A DNA stretch of 64,000 nt from contig OZ059897.1 of NCBI GenBank assembly GCA_964057225.1, forward strand, positions 13,392,001 through 13,456,000, read 5' to 3'. Origin of the DNA: Auanema rhodensis. Taxonomy: Eukaryota; Nematoda; Chromadorea; Rhabditida; Rhabditidae. Below the pieces are notes generated by a model. The model saw only the letters and a program-made list of their open reading frames with translations. It did no database searches and was not told where the DNA came from. Position numbers and translations under genes: made by a program. Below are positions 13,901-29,042 of this stretch, piece after piece. Position 1 is the first letter of the stretch. Each line of letters starts with the position of its first letter.

Positions 13901-16900
13901 TCTGAATCTCTTACTCTACTTCATCTATTTGGTTTTGACCAAATTCAGAACTAAGAGCTTCAATGCAATAGCGGAATCACTTGACCAGCTCGAAATTAGT
14001 ATCAAGAACACAACTGAAAAGAGCAGAAAAGCAGTTTTTATATATAGCTCGACCAAACGATTGTAGGAGAAAAAGTGTAAGCTTGCATATATAAGATCAG
14101 GGGAAAGTGAGAGAAAATGGCGAACAAATTTGTGAGGAGGAGATACACAGATAGGGAGAATGTGAGAGAGAAAGGAATAGAAAGAGATAGATAGAGAGGG
14201 AGAGAGAGAGAGTTCACTATAGATTAAAGAGGCCAAAGAAAGATGCGTGTTCCAAATACACAAGTTTAGTTTATTTCTTAACAATCATTCTCTCTGTTAT
14301 ATGTTCTTCCAAAAACTAACAGAATCTAAAATTCGTTTGTTTTCCTAATTTCTCATATTACAGGTGAATGATATTTCCTTGGAACATCTTTCACACGCGG
14401 ATTCAGTTCGTACACTTGTTAAATCTGGCCAAGTAGTTCGCTTGAAACTTATTCGGTTCTCACCAGAATCTCCTCAATCTCAGTGTTTAAAAATGCTTCA
14501 AGAACAGGTAATATATTGATTATAACCTTTATATTTTCCTTTAAATTTTATGAATAACTTTTTTATAATAACTCTTTTTCATTTTGTTTTGTTTAGGAAA
14601 CAGATACACAAGTTATCGATGTACAATCATCTAATCCAAATCTTGTCTCAGAATGGAAGAAACGATTATCGAATGAGGTTAATTTTTTTTATATAAAACT
14701 TTTGTTAATTTTCTATTTTTCAATTCTAGGTTGATATCATTTCCGCTGTTGTTCGTCCTGATCGTCGAGAAGGGGGTGATGGTGGATTAGGAATATCATT
14801 AGAAGGTTCGGAGCATTTAAATCGTTATAAATTAAATTTTTTACAGGGACGGTCGATGTAGTAAATGGACATCAATTATGTCCTCACCATTATATAGAAT
14901 CTATTCGACAAGATGGACCAGCCGCTAGAACAGGCTTGCTACATGCTGGTGATGAGCTATTGCAGGTAATACTTATTTGAATGATAATAAGCGCATGAAT
15001 ATGTTTATTATAGGTTAATCATTCTCCCTTATATGGTGAATCACATGTAACTGTTCGCCAAGCTCTAACACGAGCTATAAATTCGGGAGCACCTGTTACA
15101 CTAATTGTAGCTCGACGTACCCAACATGTGAATATGTTCGAACCAAAGATGGAACAGAGTACTTTACCTCTATCGTATCCACTTCTTGCGGCAGGCATGG
15201 ATCGCTTAGTAAAGGTAATCAGCTCAAATACGATTGTTTTCTCAAATTGAAATTTAGGCTAAATCAGAAATGGTTTTGAGTAAAGCATCAGAAACTGATA
15301 TTTTACTTCAAGTTGTATCACACAGATTACGATCGAGATCGTTAGAACCATTAGCTGGCTTAGCTATATGGAATTGTGTTCCATTGGTCATTACTTTAGA
15401 AAAAGACACTAGAGGTTTAGGATTTTCTGTGGTTGACTATCAGGTAAAATAATTATAATAACTTAATATTAACTAAGCACAAATAAAATTATTCGAACAA
15501 TTTGTAGGATCCAGCACATCCGGGTGAATCAGTGATTGTGGTCCAATCTCTCGTTCCTGGAGGTGTGGCTCAAGCTGATGGCCGTGTAGTTCCGGGTGAT
15601 CGCCTTTTGTTTGTTAACAATCATGATCTTAGTAATAGCAGGTTAGCATAAACTTTCAATATAAATTTGATTTAAAATAATCAATCAAACTATATTCATA
15701 TTTAAAGAAATATTCTCAATAATCTACTATACACATATATTTATAAATATACTTAAAATTATATTTAATGATGGCATTGTTTAGTTTGGAGAGAGCGGTA
15801 GCTGCTTTGAAAGCCGCACCCATGGGACGCGTCCGATTAGGTATAGCCAAGCCTGTGCCTGCAGAAGAGGTACGTCTTGTTCTAACTCGCTTTCTTCCAT
15901 TTCCACTTTTTCCTTCCATTCTGCCAACTTTTGTGACTCAGAAAAATCATTTCAAGCATTTCTTGTTGTTTTTTTGTCGTGAGTATAAAATATGAAAACG
16001 TTCACATTACATCTTTTCTATTATACGTCTTTTCCACCATCATGCAAAATATTTATGATCTCAAAAATCTTTCTCATGCAACAACTATTAATGAACTCAC
16101 ATTCATCATATGTAATCTCCCAATTTTTGAATATTCCGTGTATATTTGTCATCTACTCTGTCATTAAATTTATAGTCATTTTTCCAATTTTTGCTCATTT
16201 CTTCTGATGAACATGTATGTATGTGTATAAATACATACGTACATGAATATGTATATGTATGTACTACATGTACTACTTCATATTTCCTTCTAATACTCAT
16301 ATATTATGTAAAATATGATGTAATCATTGTGATGCCAAAAATATTTGAAAGCTTCCAGGTGGTCATCTAACATATCATATTTTCATTATAAACCTTTTTT
16401 TTCTATTTTCAGACATTTTTTTCGCATATATGTATATACATTTGTATATGTTGTACACATTTCCATCTAAATAATCCTTTTCTCTCTTCTATTCGGTTTG
16501 GTATTTTCCTTTTTTCTCTTTTTTTTGAATTTTTGCTTTGTCTTTGAAAAAAATAATTCTTGAAAGTGTTGCTCAATTCTTTTACGTTTGCATAGATAAG
16601 AGAAGTAAAAGAAGAAGACAACGAGTTACTACTGCAAGTAGACTTAGGTGCCCAGAACTACTTTATCCGGCTGCTGGGCTTTCTGAGTCGGCTTCAAGCT
16701 CACGCACCCGTAGTCCAGTGGACCACAAAGCATCACAAAAGAAGTCAATGACCAGGAATAATTTAAACATTCCTCCGATTTACACAACTGCTCTTTTTTT
16801 TGTCCTTTCTATTTGCAATTTTAAGTTTTTTATTTTAAAAAGTCAAATGTTCTCAATCGAATTAACTCGTTTTCATATTGCTATCCTTTTTTGAAGAAAT

Positions 16901-19900
16901 CAAAAAATTTTTGATATTCAAAGGGCAACATTTGTTTCCTCGAAGCTAATACACAATTATTGTTTCCTATTTCGTTCACCTGTACTTGATTGATGTTGAA
17001 AGCTTTTAAAGCTTCATGCTTGAAGCTCAGTTTAATCCAGCTTATGCGGTAAATCCAGCAAGGTAGCCTGGGTTTCATCAAAATCACATTCTCTACAACC
17101 TCAAGCATTAGTCTTGCAATCAATTTTATGAAGCTCTACTATAAAGCATGATAACTCGCCCATTTCTATCTTTGAATATCTTAGTATGGTGTTGTCCAGT
17201 ATTATTCTATTTCAAGTTCCTACTCATTTGCTTTCCAAAAGTCTTCTTTACCTTCTTTATATTTTCTATTTTTCTAATTTCCGACTTCTTAAATACATAT
17301 TCATCCTTTAGTCACCCATATTCATCATACTTTTTGAATTTCTCTCTTTTGAGTTTTTGATTGAACGTTTCTTGACTTTTCCCATTCATAATCTCTTCTC
17401 TTATAATCCAATTATCTTCTTTTTTTTTATGTTGGTTGATATGCTTGTTGAGACAAATAAGTTTTCACCATAATCATATTCTACAATTAGCTTTCTTTAA
17501 ATCTATTAATACAATTCTATTAAATCTCAATTCTCATGTGCAATCTATTCCCATTAACTAGTTAGATCTTGGTTCATACTACATAAATTTATTTTTTTAA
17601 TACTCTCACTTATATTCTTTGTTTTCTACTTAAAACATGGTCTTTTTTCTTTTTATTAAAATAACTGTGAATGGAAAAATCGGGCATAGATAGACCAGCA
17701 CCAACAAAAGAAAACGAAAATCGATTCAGCTTCATTGCCAAGTCTAGTTGTCTACAAGCAAGCAGAAGCCGTCATGCTCACTCAGTTTGTCATGGCTGTT
17801 GCTGGTGGCCCATCATTTCTTGTTGATATCCGATTAGTAGAAAGCTTGAAGCAGAATTTTTAAAAAATTCTTTAAAGCGCATTCAAACGTTTAATTCATC
17901 TTTTGAATTTCCTTCTTGAAACAAATCTCTTTATTTTTCTATAATATCCTACTAATTATATTGAGTAAGGAATATCTGAAAGAGATAGATTTTAAAAATT
18001 TTCGTTATTTTTTTAAATATTTTTACAACTTTTCAATGAATTGTTTTGGATATGAGCCTTGTTAGTCCTATTATGCGAAATTATGTTTTTATTATATTTT
18101 TAATTTAACGAAATGTCAGAAGAATAATCTAGATTTTGATAAAAAAATTTATTTTTCTTTCATTAAAGATTTTCACTATTTTTCTTCGTATTATATATAT
18201 TATATATGTATATATATGTATATATATATATATATAGATATATAATATAATTTTTATTTTTTCTTAACTCTCGACAATCTTGATTTATAATTGTCCTTCC
18301 TACTATTTATTCTTGTAAAAATTATTTTTTTTTATCTTCATTGGTATGAAACTTTTGGATGCTATAGCCAAGAATTCCTCAGTTTTTCATCTACTTCACT
18401 TAATTAACATATTTCTCTGTTAATTCGTATTTCTCACGCAGCTTAGCTCACGTAAGGCGTGGGCTACGTCTCATTTCTTTTACAAACTCGTCCTCGCAAT
18501 CGGCCGGTTGGTTGCTTCTCTACTGATGCATATCTGTACGTTTGTTACTTTCAAGAACTATTTTATTTACTCTCTATACTTTGATCTGAATGAATTTTCA
18601 TTTGAATTGTATTGTATAACATGACTTTTCATTCTATTTTTCAGCTTATTTTAACTTCTTTCTTACAAATGACCGCCATTTTAGTCTTTCGAACTTTTGT
18701 TGCATTTCCACTTTGAGCCTCTTTCTGCTTTTTTTAACAATTCACGAATTAATGTCTTGTGTTGAAGTACGACAAACCGGAGAACAATAAGAAAAGCCAA
18801 AGGCCCAGTTGAAACGGCTTCAGTTGGCTTATCTATTCCTTTTTGCTACTTAATTGGTTTTATCCACAACATTCCAATGATGTTTCGTCTCAGAGCTGTT
18901 TTACCTATTTTCTGAAATATATAGTATCAGGAAAAAAAAATTTGTCTTTAGTCAAACTATAGTTTTTTTCTTTTGCATTTTCATGTTATGTTTGGAAATT
19001 GAAAATTATTTTTTTGTAAATTTTATTTATTATTATAGCGATTATATGTTATAATGTCTATAATTTATTTGATCCAATTTTTTTTCATAAAATTCATCTT
19101 TTTCAAATTATGTAAGAGATTGATAGCCACGGCACCAATTTGAGCCACTTGAACTACTCAGCTGCCTCCGGCATGTTATGAAAGCAAGTTCGTGCTGCTC
19201 CTGCCCGATCTTGCTCATATTCCTCTAAAAGATGAAAAGAATATCTTTACTTTTCATCTCAGCTTTATTCCCAACCTTCCATCATCAACTCGTCATCACT
19301 TCTTGACATTCATACGTCCCGTCTCCACCTCATCTCTCTCTCTCCCTCTCTCTCTTTCTGTCTCTCTCTGCTCTGCTCTTTCTTTTTCTTTAACTCTTTC
19401 AGTTTTTTTCCATTTACAAATTGCTATCCTTCTTCATTTCTTTCTTTCTCTCAATAGCTCCTACTCCCTATTTCCGAATTTTCTCATTTATCTCATGCTC
19501 TACTTGTTTTTCTTTCTCTCTACATTTTGTTAGAGTTTCTATGTATCACTCATCAATGTTGGGTCAAGTTCGTTGTAGGAAGGTTTTGAGATCGATGAAT
19601 GGCAATATCCTGCTCTACGTCTCTTGCAATGATCTTCCCATCTTATCCTCTTTTTTTCCTTTTCGTAGTCTCCATATTTTTCTCTATATGTTTCCTTCTT
19701 TTCTTTCACTTTCTAACTCTTATCGCAGTAAACGTACTAAATCGCTTTATCTATTATATACTCTTAGACTCATTTAATTCTCTTAACTACTCTCAGCTTC
19801 ATAGTGTCACTCACATTGTCTATGAACATGTTCGGATATCGAGTGAGGAATATCCTCCCATTTCATGTGCTTCCTCTCTCAATATCTCTTGCTCTTTATC

Positions 19901-22900
19901 TCATTCTTAGAATGTATTTTTATCTTTCTCCATTCCAATACCTCTGAACCTTTGAAACCGATCGTCTTCATTTTTTTATATCTTTTGATAATCTGAGTCT
20001 TCTAACCTCTCCAAACTTTGCAAAACTTTAATCCTTTATTTTACATCAATAGTATTAAATTTATATTTCTTCACTTATTACTCATAGTTTCAATTATTGT
20101 TTAGTAGTCAATTGAAAAGCGCTATAACTGTTAATTGATTGTATTTTCATTCAATTTGAATAATTACTTCTTTCTTTTTAAATATTCTCTTATTCACTTA
20201 TTGTTATTATCTCATTTTAAGTTATTTTCTTTTTGTTACCTGTTTTTTAACAAAAGTTTATTCTGTGTTACTTGATATCTCCTTCCTTCTGTTAGCTAAT
20301 GCCGATCCCAAAGAAATGAGCTTGAACTCATTTTGCTATTCAACAAATTCTATTTTAATATTCATAAATTTAATTTCAGTGTCTAACATCAGCTCATTCA
20401 CCGCTCTTCACGAGGAGCGAACGTCTGCTTGCACGAGGGAGCTCACCACGTGGAAGGAGAAAGGTAATATTGCTTTTAGTTTGAATTCATGATCGTAATT
20501 TCATAATAATTTTTTAATTATATTTTATTTTCATCTTACTATAATTCATCTTTATTTAAATTGAAATTGCTTTTTTTTCTCAACTCATCTTACATGCATT
20601 ATATGTTTCTATAAATAAAAATCAAGGATGCATCTGTAATTAGGTGTCCTGTGAAGATTGTTTTGCATACAATTTTCCCAAGATTACATATGTATACTTC
20701 AATTAGCTTCTAATTAGGTACTAAACATAATTTCTAACAATTTCTTAAAAGTTAAGGATCTACTTATGGAAAAATGTTTTAGCTCTAATATCTAATAGCT
20801 TTCGTTCTCATAATTTTGTGAGCCAGAGTATACTAGAGATAGTGTGGGAAGGAGGGAGAAAAAGATTGTAAATCTAAATGGATGAAGACACGCCAGATGA
20901 GATTAGTATCATGTGGACATTCATGGCTCATCTCTCTAGCACAAGCTGCGTCTCATATCGTGTTGTGACCCTTACTTTCTCCATTTCCCTCTCTCTTTCC
21001 ATCTCTCATTCATGCATAGTGTTTCCATCTCCAAATTCTTTAATTAGTCTTAATAGAGAAAGATAGATTTAGGCTTTTACGAAGATAGATCATTTTACTT
21101 TTCATTTGACTTTCCTCCAAAGATCTATTCTTCTCTTATCTTTTGACTTTATTTTGACTTTCGACTCAGTGAGACATACTTTTCTTTTTCATATCATAGC
21201 ACGTTCTTCAGTTTCCCTCAATAACATGAGAACATTAGAAAATAATAAACCGAATATTCATTATTTTTTGATATTTTTTGTTTCAGACATCAGGAATCAC
21301 ATCAAGTCAAGAGACTGTTTGGATTGGAATTGACACCTATCGTCGATTACATCCGCAGGTATGTATAATTTAACTATATAATATATGTTAATATATGTTA
21401 ATATAGCTAACTATCTTTAATATGTTATTTAACCCTAACTGATTCAATTTTCGATACCTTATTACAAATGTGCTAAAAGACAAAAAGCATGGCTCTTCAA
21501 TATGCATGACACTCACAAAGTTCACCTTATTCACCCTTTCTATATATTATTCTTGCAGAAAAGCTGAAACTTTTACTTTTGTTTTGAATTTTCAGCTTTT
21601 TTAGCTATTCTTCCCATTTTCGATTTACTCTGATGTGCGTAATCATGTATATGGCTTGTTACATGAGATGTTGTTAACTTCGTGAAATGTTTCTGCTGTC
21701 ACTGTTTCCTTTCTCTTCTTATCTTTCAAAAAGCTTTAATCGTGCTTTCCTTCTACTGTCCGATGTTAGTCTCTGTCTTCTTCTGATTGAGTGCTTCTGC
21801 TTCACACTATACTGCTGTGCCTGTAATCTTTCGTATCCAATCACTACGGCCAACAAACTTACAGGGCTATTTCGGATCATCACGCAGTCCTTCTTGCTCC
21901 AGAAGCATACGCAGTTTCGACGGTGTACGTTTTTAATATTTTTCAGCTTCTTCTATTTTTTTTCGATCCTCTTACATACTTTTCAGTAACAGTATGTTGT
22001 TCCTTTTTAGTGAATAGGTTTTAGAGAAAAGAAAATAGCTTTTTTTCTACAGTTTAAAGGAAACATTGCGTAGTTCAAGTAATCGAGATCCGCTTAATGC
22101 TTATGACTATTTCCTCTATTTTTTCACTTTTGCTTTCTTTTCTGACAGCTACTTGCTGTGGTTTCTATTGTTTCATTTTTTTCAGAAACCATATCTGTTC
22201 TGAAATCCTATTAATCGCTATCACGATAGCAGTCTTATTTTTTTATTTATCACATGTTATCACTAGTTCACATCACGTATATATTATTCTAGTGTTTTAA
22301 GCTATTCACGACTACGTTTGCCCTTTAAGCATACAAATAATCGTTGTTCTTAGAATGATTTTCGTTTTTAGACAGTATATCCATAGTGTCATTATATCGT
22401 AAAAATTTTGTTTTGATTATAAGAGGGGGGGAGGTTTTTCAGAAATTTTATTTGAGTTTACCATCCACTTAATTGAAGTATTTTGTGAAATTTATTTTCT
22501 CTTCGAAATATAATTATTTTATATTAAATTAATTTAGTCTGACATTTCTATGGCCTCCTGGTCACCTTGTTCAACTCGATCCATCTCACCATCTGGCTCA
22601 CCTCTTTCACTTCGAGGTTCATGGGCATATGATGTTATATACTTGCCCACTCACCTAGAGCGAAGCTTGAAAATTCAGAAGGGGCCTTTACCATTAGGTA
22701 ATTTAATATTTTAATACAAATAATATTTTAACTATGATATACAGGAATTGTTTTGGATGCTGATAAAGATAAAGGTGTTAATGGGTGCGTAGTAAAGAGT
22801 ATATGTGGAAAGAAGAGTATTGGCATAGATGGACGAATTCAAGTAATTTTAATATTATTCTAATTTCAATTTATATTATAATACAGGTTGGCGATTATAT

Positions 22901-25900
22901 AGTTAAAATCAATACTGAGAGTCTACGTAATGTGACATCTTCGCAAGCTAGGGCAATATTAAAGCGAGCAAATTTACTAGGATCTCAATGCACGTGAGTG
23001 AATCCCTAATTTTTTAATAATGTTTACATTTTGTTTTGTTGTTCATTCCTAAAATCTGATAATTACATTGATTGTTCTTTCACTATTTTTCTCATTTCTC
23101 CAAAACTATTGGTGATTTTTCTTTGTATACATCTTCGTTTTCATTTTTTTCTTTTCCCTTTCCAAGATTTTATCAATTTTTAATGAAATTCTTCCTTAAA
23201 ACTTATTCATAGGAAGGATTTTGTTTTACAATAGCTTGTTCTTGCGCTTAATCTTGTTTTTTTTTCTATGGAAACGATCAAACTATCTGTTTTGGATGTT
23301 TTTGTTGCAATAATTAAGTCCTCTGTGTTTATATATTTATGAATGTATAGGTTTCTTTTCCAGAGTTGTATATATAACAGGAGCTGACGCTAAAATTTGG
23401 AAGGAACGTTTCCATCGTGACCCGGAACCGAATTCACCATCAATTAATCGACTATCACCTAAGTGAGTTATTAAACATTTATCATTTATTCTTTCGAATT
23501 CATATATTCTTCACGTTTCAGAGTCTTCCCCAAATTCTATCGTAGCCCATACCTTTCACGCAAAATGTCACGAGACAACGAAGATACGTATACTGAACCA
23601 CTATCAGAAGCATCTGATGTTGGCATCAGCGAACTTCAAACGATAGAAAATATTGAGGACCAGATAATTCCTAGGCATGTACAATCAGATGAAACAGTAT
23701 TAGACGATATGAATGAGCCCTTAACAATTTCGTCATATGCCGGTAATGGCAAAGCTACAGCGATGTCTTCGACGACGTCGTCGTATATACCTGGGGCTGG
23801 GCGATTAGTGGATGGAATGCAAATCGACTTCTTTGTGTATGACATAATTCAAGTAAGTTCAATACATAAATAGCTTTCACTTCATTTTTTTTCAAATCTT
23901 TCATAAGATTTATAGTTGTCATGCTTCTATTATTATTTTTTTCCATATTTTTGAATGCTTCACCATCAAAACATTTCTTCTTTTTTTCTCATTTATGAGT
24001 ATCAAAATGCTTTCACGTATAGTATATATACTTCATAATCTAGTCATTTGTTCATTATGATTCAATTGCATTGAGAATTATAGAAAATTTCTCTAAATGT
24101 TGCTTAGATTATGCATGAAAGTAGTTATTTTATGATTTGTGTATATTAGATTATCTTCATATATTCTGTGATTTGTTCAATTAGGTCCACCGATCCTTTC
24201 TATATTCCGCATTTTGGTTTCGCTACATACATGTTGTATGTTTTTTTTTTTGAAAAAGTTTCGTTAAAGTCAAATTTTCTATATTATATTAGAACAGTGG
24301 TATGTTTACGCTTCTTTCATTAACAACCGTTCTTTGGAAAAAAAATTTTTTTTTTCTAGATCATCAAGATATTTCTTATTTTCTTTCATTGTTTCATTAA
24401 ATATATTTCATTATGAATGAGTTAGTAGTAATGCTAATATCTATATCCATCTTTCATATCTGAGTATATTCTATACGAAATGGCAAAGTAATCTGGGAGA
24501 ACTACTACGATCAAGCTTTTCCCGAAGTATACATCACTAACTGGTTAACTATTGGCTGAATATTGATTATGCTCCCACCTCTCTTTCCCATAACGTTTTC
24601 CTTTCTCATTCCATTTTTTCCCTTCCTTTTTCATCTTCTAACCCTTCCTTATTCACTAGTCTGTCATATCCTTTAGTAGCTTTCATATTTCTAGACAACT
24701 AAATTGTTTAACCGTCCTGCTTTTTCAATTGACATTAAAAAACTTGTATATGTAGTTCATATACTTTTATTTTGTTTATTTTACTATTTTTTGAAGAAAT
24801 ATCTTATATCTTATTCACACAATCATTTTATTTTACATTCATTAATTTTTTTTCTCTTTTTTTTTAATATATATAATCATAGCATATGCTTTAAAGTAAT
24901 TGTTCCAATAGCTTGTTTCACATTATAATTTTTCTTTTTTTTTTCACAATATATACACATGTTTCTTTTTTGATTTTTTCTCATTTTCATATACACAATT
25001 TGGAATAGAATTTTAGTCTATAAAAAACACATTCAATGAAAGAATAAAAATACGAACACTTCTGAAATTCTAATGTTTCCAGGAAGCTCTTCGAGAGGCT
25101 ATAGAAGAGTTGGTTATAAGCCATCGGATCCCTGATTGGAAAGGTCGCTCAATCGATCAGACTCCCCCGGAAAACGCTCAACCACCCACCCCACCAAGCT
25201 GCAGCCCTCCTAGAGGATCACCTTCCGGTCAGTTCTTTAACTTTATAATTATTTCCAAATAATAATATTCTGAATTGTTTATGTAATCACAATTTTGCTA
25301 TTGTTTTACGTTTCTTAAATCTTTCCTTTTTACAAATGTTAGTAGTATAATGCGTTACAAATGGTTTTCAGAATCTCCTAAACGGGAAGCGGAAGCTGAA
25401 CCCATATCTCAGCTAGACGACGAATCTGGTAACATCTGTCGCTCTACTTCCAGTATTTCAACGACAAGCTCACGTGGTTCACTGCCTCCTCCTCCACCAC
25501 CCGCTCGACGCCCCGATTTAGAAATCGGCTCCTCGTCTTCTCGTAACTCTCCTGCCTCTCAATCTCCTGTCACTTCGACCTTTGTTGCTCAAGTAGAACG
25601 AGAAGCTGAAGAAAACGACTTTTCTCCAGCGCAGCCTTCAGCACTCGAAGTTGAGGACAAAAAATTTGATTCGTTCGAGCGTCCCCTCTTGGAATCAAGT
25701 GAAGTTGAACAAGTTACTGATTCTCCGAAGCCAGACGCCGAAGAGGTTAGTGATGAAATTCAATTACATTTCGAATGTTAGAAACGTTTTTTTAAAATTC
25801 GCTACAAATTTTTTTGTTCCTTTAACGTAATTTTATCTATTCAGATTGTTGAACCAAGTACATCTTCAGCAGAACAGTGTGGTTCACCAGTATCATCAGT

Positions 25901-28900
25901 GAATGATAAACAAGCAATGTCTGCAACCGCTACTTTAAATCAAAATTTCCCGCAGATGTCAGATAGTATTCAGCAACAGGTAAAACATAAATAATGCTTT
26001 TCTCAATATTAATTATTATATTAAGGCAAAACAACTATCACGATCAAAATTCTGGGGTGAGGCTAGGACAGTAGTTCTTGTTAAAGAACCAAATAAATCT
26101 TTTGGTAAGCCATCTGACATAGTATTCTAATATTTAATTTTTTTTTCAGGAATTTCAATTGTTGGCGGAAGAGTGGAGGTTTCCCAAAAAGGTGGCTTAC
26201 CTGGAACAGGGAACACCGTTTCAGGGATTTTCATCAAAAGTGTTTTACCTAATAGTCCAGCTGGAAAATCAGGCATGATGAACATGGGTGATCGAGTTAT
26301 AAGCGTGAGTACATTTTGCGAATATCTTTTCTATACTTTCAATATATATTCATTTTACATTTTCAAGCTTTTTTTATGATTACTCCTATATATTAGAATT
26401 TTCCAGGTGAATGGAATAGATTTGCGTGATGCTACTCATGAACAAGCTGTAACTGCTATTAAAAATGCGGCTAATCCAGTCACATTTGTTCTTCAATCTT
26501 TGCACAGCTTCGCTCCGCAACAAGTATATTTCCGTTTAATTTTTAAAACCTAATTTCATGCAACTTTTCAGCAAATGATAAATTCAGCATCAACTTCATC
26601 GAGCTCAACTATTAATTCTGTCAAAGCTGAACCTCGAACAGAAGCATCGACATCAGTTATAGGAGTAGAAACTCCTCCACCCAAAGAAGATACACCTACA
26701 CCCGATTCGTTGTCATCAGAATCACAGATATTGAGTCGTCAGAATACTGTTAGACAACAACCAAGCACTGAAAAGGCGGATGTACAATCAAACGACACAG
26801 CTGCTGTTCCTACTGTTGAGAATGTGAGCCTATTATTTTAAGCAAATGAAAAAAAAACGATTCATTGTTCAGGATGTAGTACTTGACCGTCAATCCAGTA
26901 TTGCATCCGCTTCGAGCATTTCTTCCAAACGGAAAGAAAGTATGTCACAAGAAGCTGCGGAAAAGCAAAAGCTGTTGGAGTCTGAGTCTTCCCGACGTAG
27001 CAGCACTAGCTCTAAAAAGAGCAAAAAAAGTAGTATTAAGAAGAAGCCTAGTCAAATATCTGATCAACGAAAAACAGTTAGTTTATAATAAATTGCATGT
27101 TCATATTGTTTATATCAGAGTTACGCATCGGGTCCGTTAATTGTTTCGGATGTTTCCAGTTCTGAAACTCATGATGAAGAATTAGCTGAGGTTCATTTCT
27201 ATTTAGAGTTTTATATAAATTTTATTATTTTTTCAAGTATGTTGGTAATGCTTTTGCTTCCAATACTACAACAGAAATTCCTTCCACAACTTACACGAAA
27301 GAAACGGAGGAAATAACTGTGCATCATGAGCAGATGAATATAAAAAGCCGTTTCAATTATAATGAAGGTATTTCAATCTTTAAACTATTTGTTTCATTTT
27401 TTCATTCATTTTAGAAAATATGAGGAATAAGTATGATGATCTCGAGGGTGATATCATTATATTTGATCTCCCAAAAGTGCCTGATGGTGGGCTAGGTGTT
27501 TCACTTGTTGGCAGTCGCCATCCTGAAAAGCTCAATGTTTATGTTGTTCAAGTTAAACCGGCATGCCCGCTTAGGATTATTAAAGGAGATGAACTATTAG
27601 AGGTTAGAAGTATATCAATTAATGTCAAACTCTTCAATTTCAATATATGGAGTTTTAACCAATTTTTCACCCAAGAAGATACATATGATATTTTTCAATC
27701 ACTCAGCTCAGAACTGTTGCATAACTATATTTATACTAATATTATTTTAAAAAATATTTTTTTAGATTAATGGCCGTGTTCTTCGTGGCTTAAATCATGT
27801 TGCTGCTTCTGGCATCATAAGAGATTGTTGTCAAGATGATGAAGGAGTTGAATTAGTATTATGTCGTAGAAAGGGAGCTCTGGTTAGTATATTCATTTTC
27901 CTAAATTAAGTATGCTTCACCATAAAACGTGAAGTATATGATACTTTTTATTGTTATTGTTCACTTAATCTCTGTTACTAACAAGTCAAGAAGTAAGCTA
28001 AGAGAAAGCAAATAGTTTTGAATAGATTTTCCGTTTCTTTCGAAAATCTACACAACAGTTATTAAAAATAGAATAAACTATATAAAGAATAAGAAAGGTA
28101 TATATACATATACATATACGTAAATGTTTATGCACATTCTGTTTAGATGTTCTGTTCTTTTCATAACAATTCTCTCATTCATTTTCTTACATATCTTTAT
28201 ATACTGTTGATATACCTTCTCTTTATCTTTTTCTCTCATTTTATTTCTTCCGCTTTATTCTTTACCTTTTTTTTTCTGTCTTCGTATTGGAACGACAAAT
28301 ATTACTAACTTTTTTGATTTGCCGTCACCGTGTATGGCATTTCAATTTCATATTTACTTTATAAATTTCAAGTATTTTAATATCAACTCAACTAATATTT
28401 TCCGTTTTTTGTCTTCTTTTGGACGCTGCAACTCTTTCATTCTTACTCTCTAACTTGTGCCATGGGAACGAACTAACGTTTTCCATTTTCTTGTTGTTTT
28501 ATTTCATCAGTACTCTTGAGAATATTCCCAAAATCGACATATATGTACTTTTCCTTCTCTTAAAATTACATCGCTATTTCATATTTGAGCTTGAAACCTT
28601 CTCTTCCTTTACCTTACATATTGGACAGCCTAATTGCTCTCAGTTTATTCATCTTTTATAGAAAGAAAATAGAAAACAATTGTTCAAAATATTATTTTCT
28701 CGTTTCCTTCTTCCTTTTTTTCTGACCTAATACAAACATTTTTCAAACCTTAGATACGTTTCGAAGTTATTTTTTTCTGTTCAACTACTATCCCATTATC
28801 TCAGCTATGCTTTAGCAGTTTTTAGATATCAAACGTGTAGTAATTTTATAGATTTTTTCAATAATACCCTTTATGTCACTATTACTATTCTTATAGCTTT

Positions 28901-28985
28901 TTATATTTTCTACCTCATTCTCATATCTTATTATCGTTATATTCCCCTTTCTTATTTTAGATCATTTCCATTTCTCTTTGCTTGG

Positions 28986-29042
<57 letters not shown>

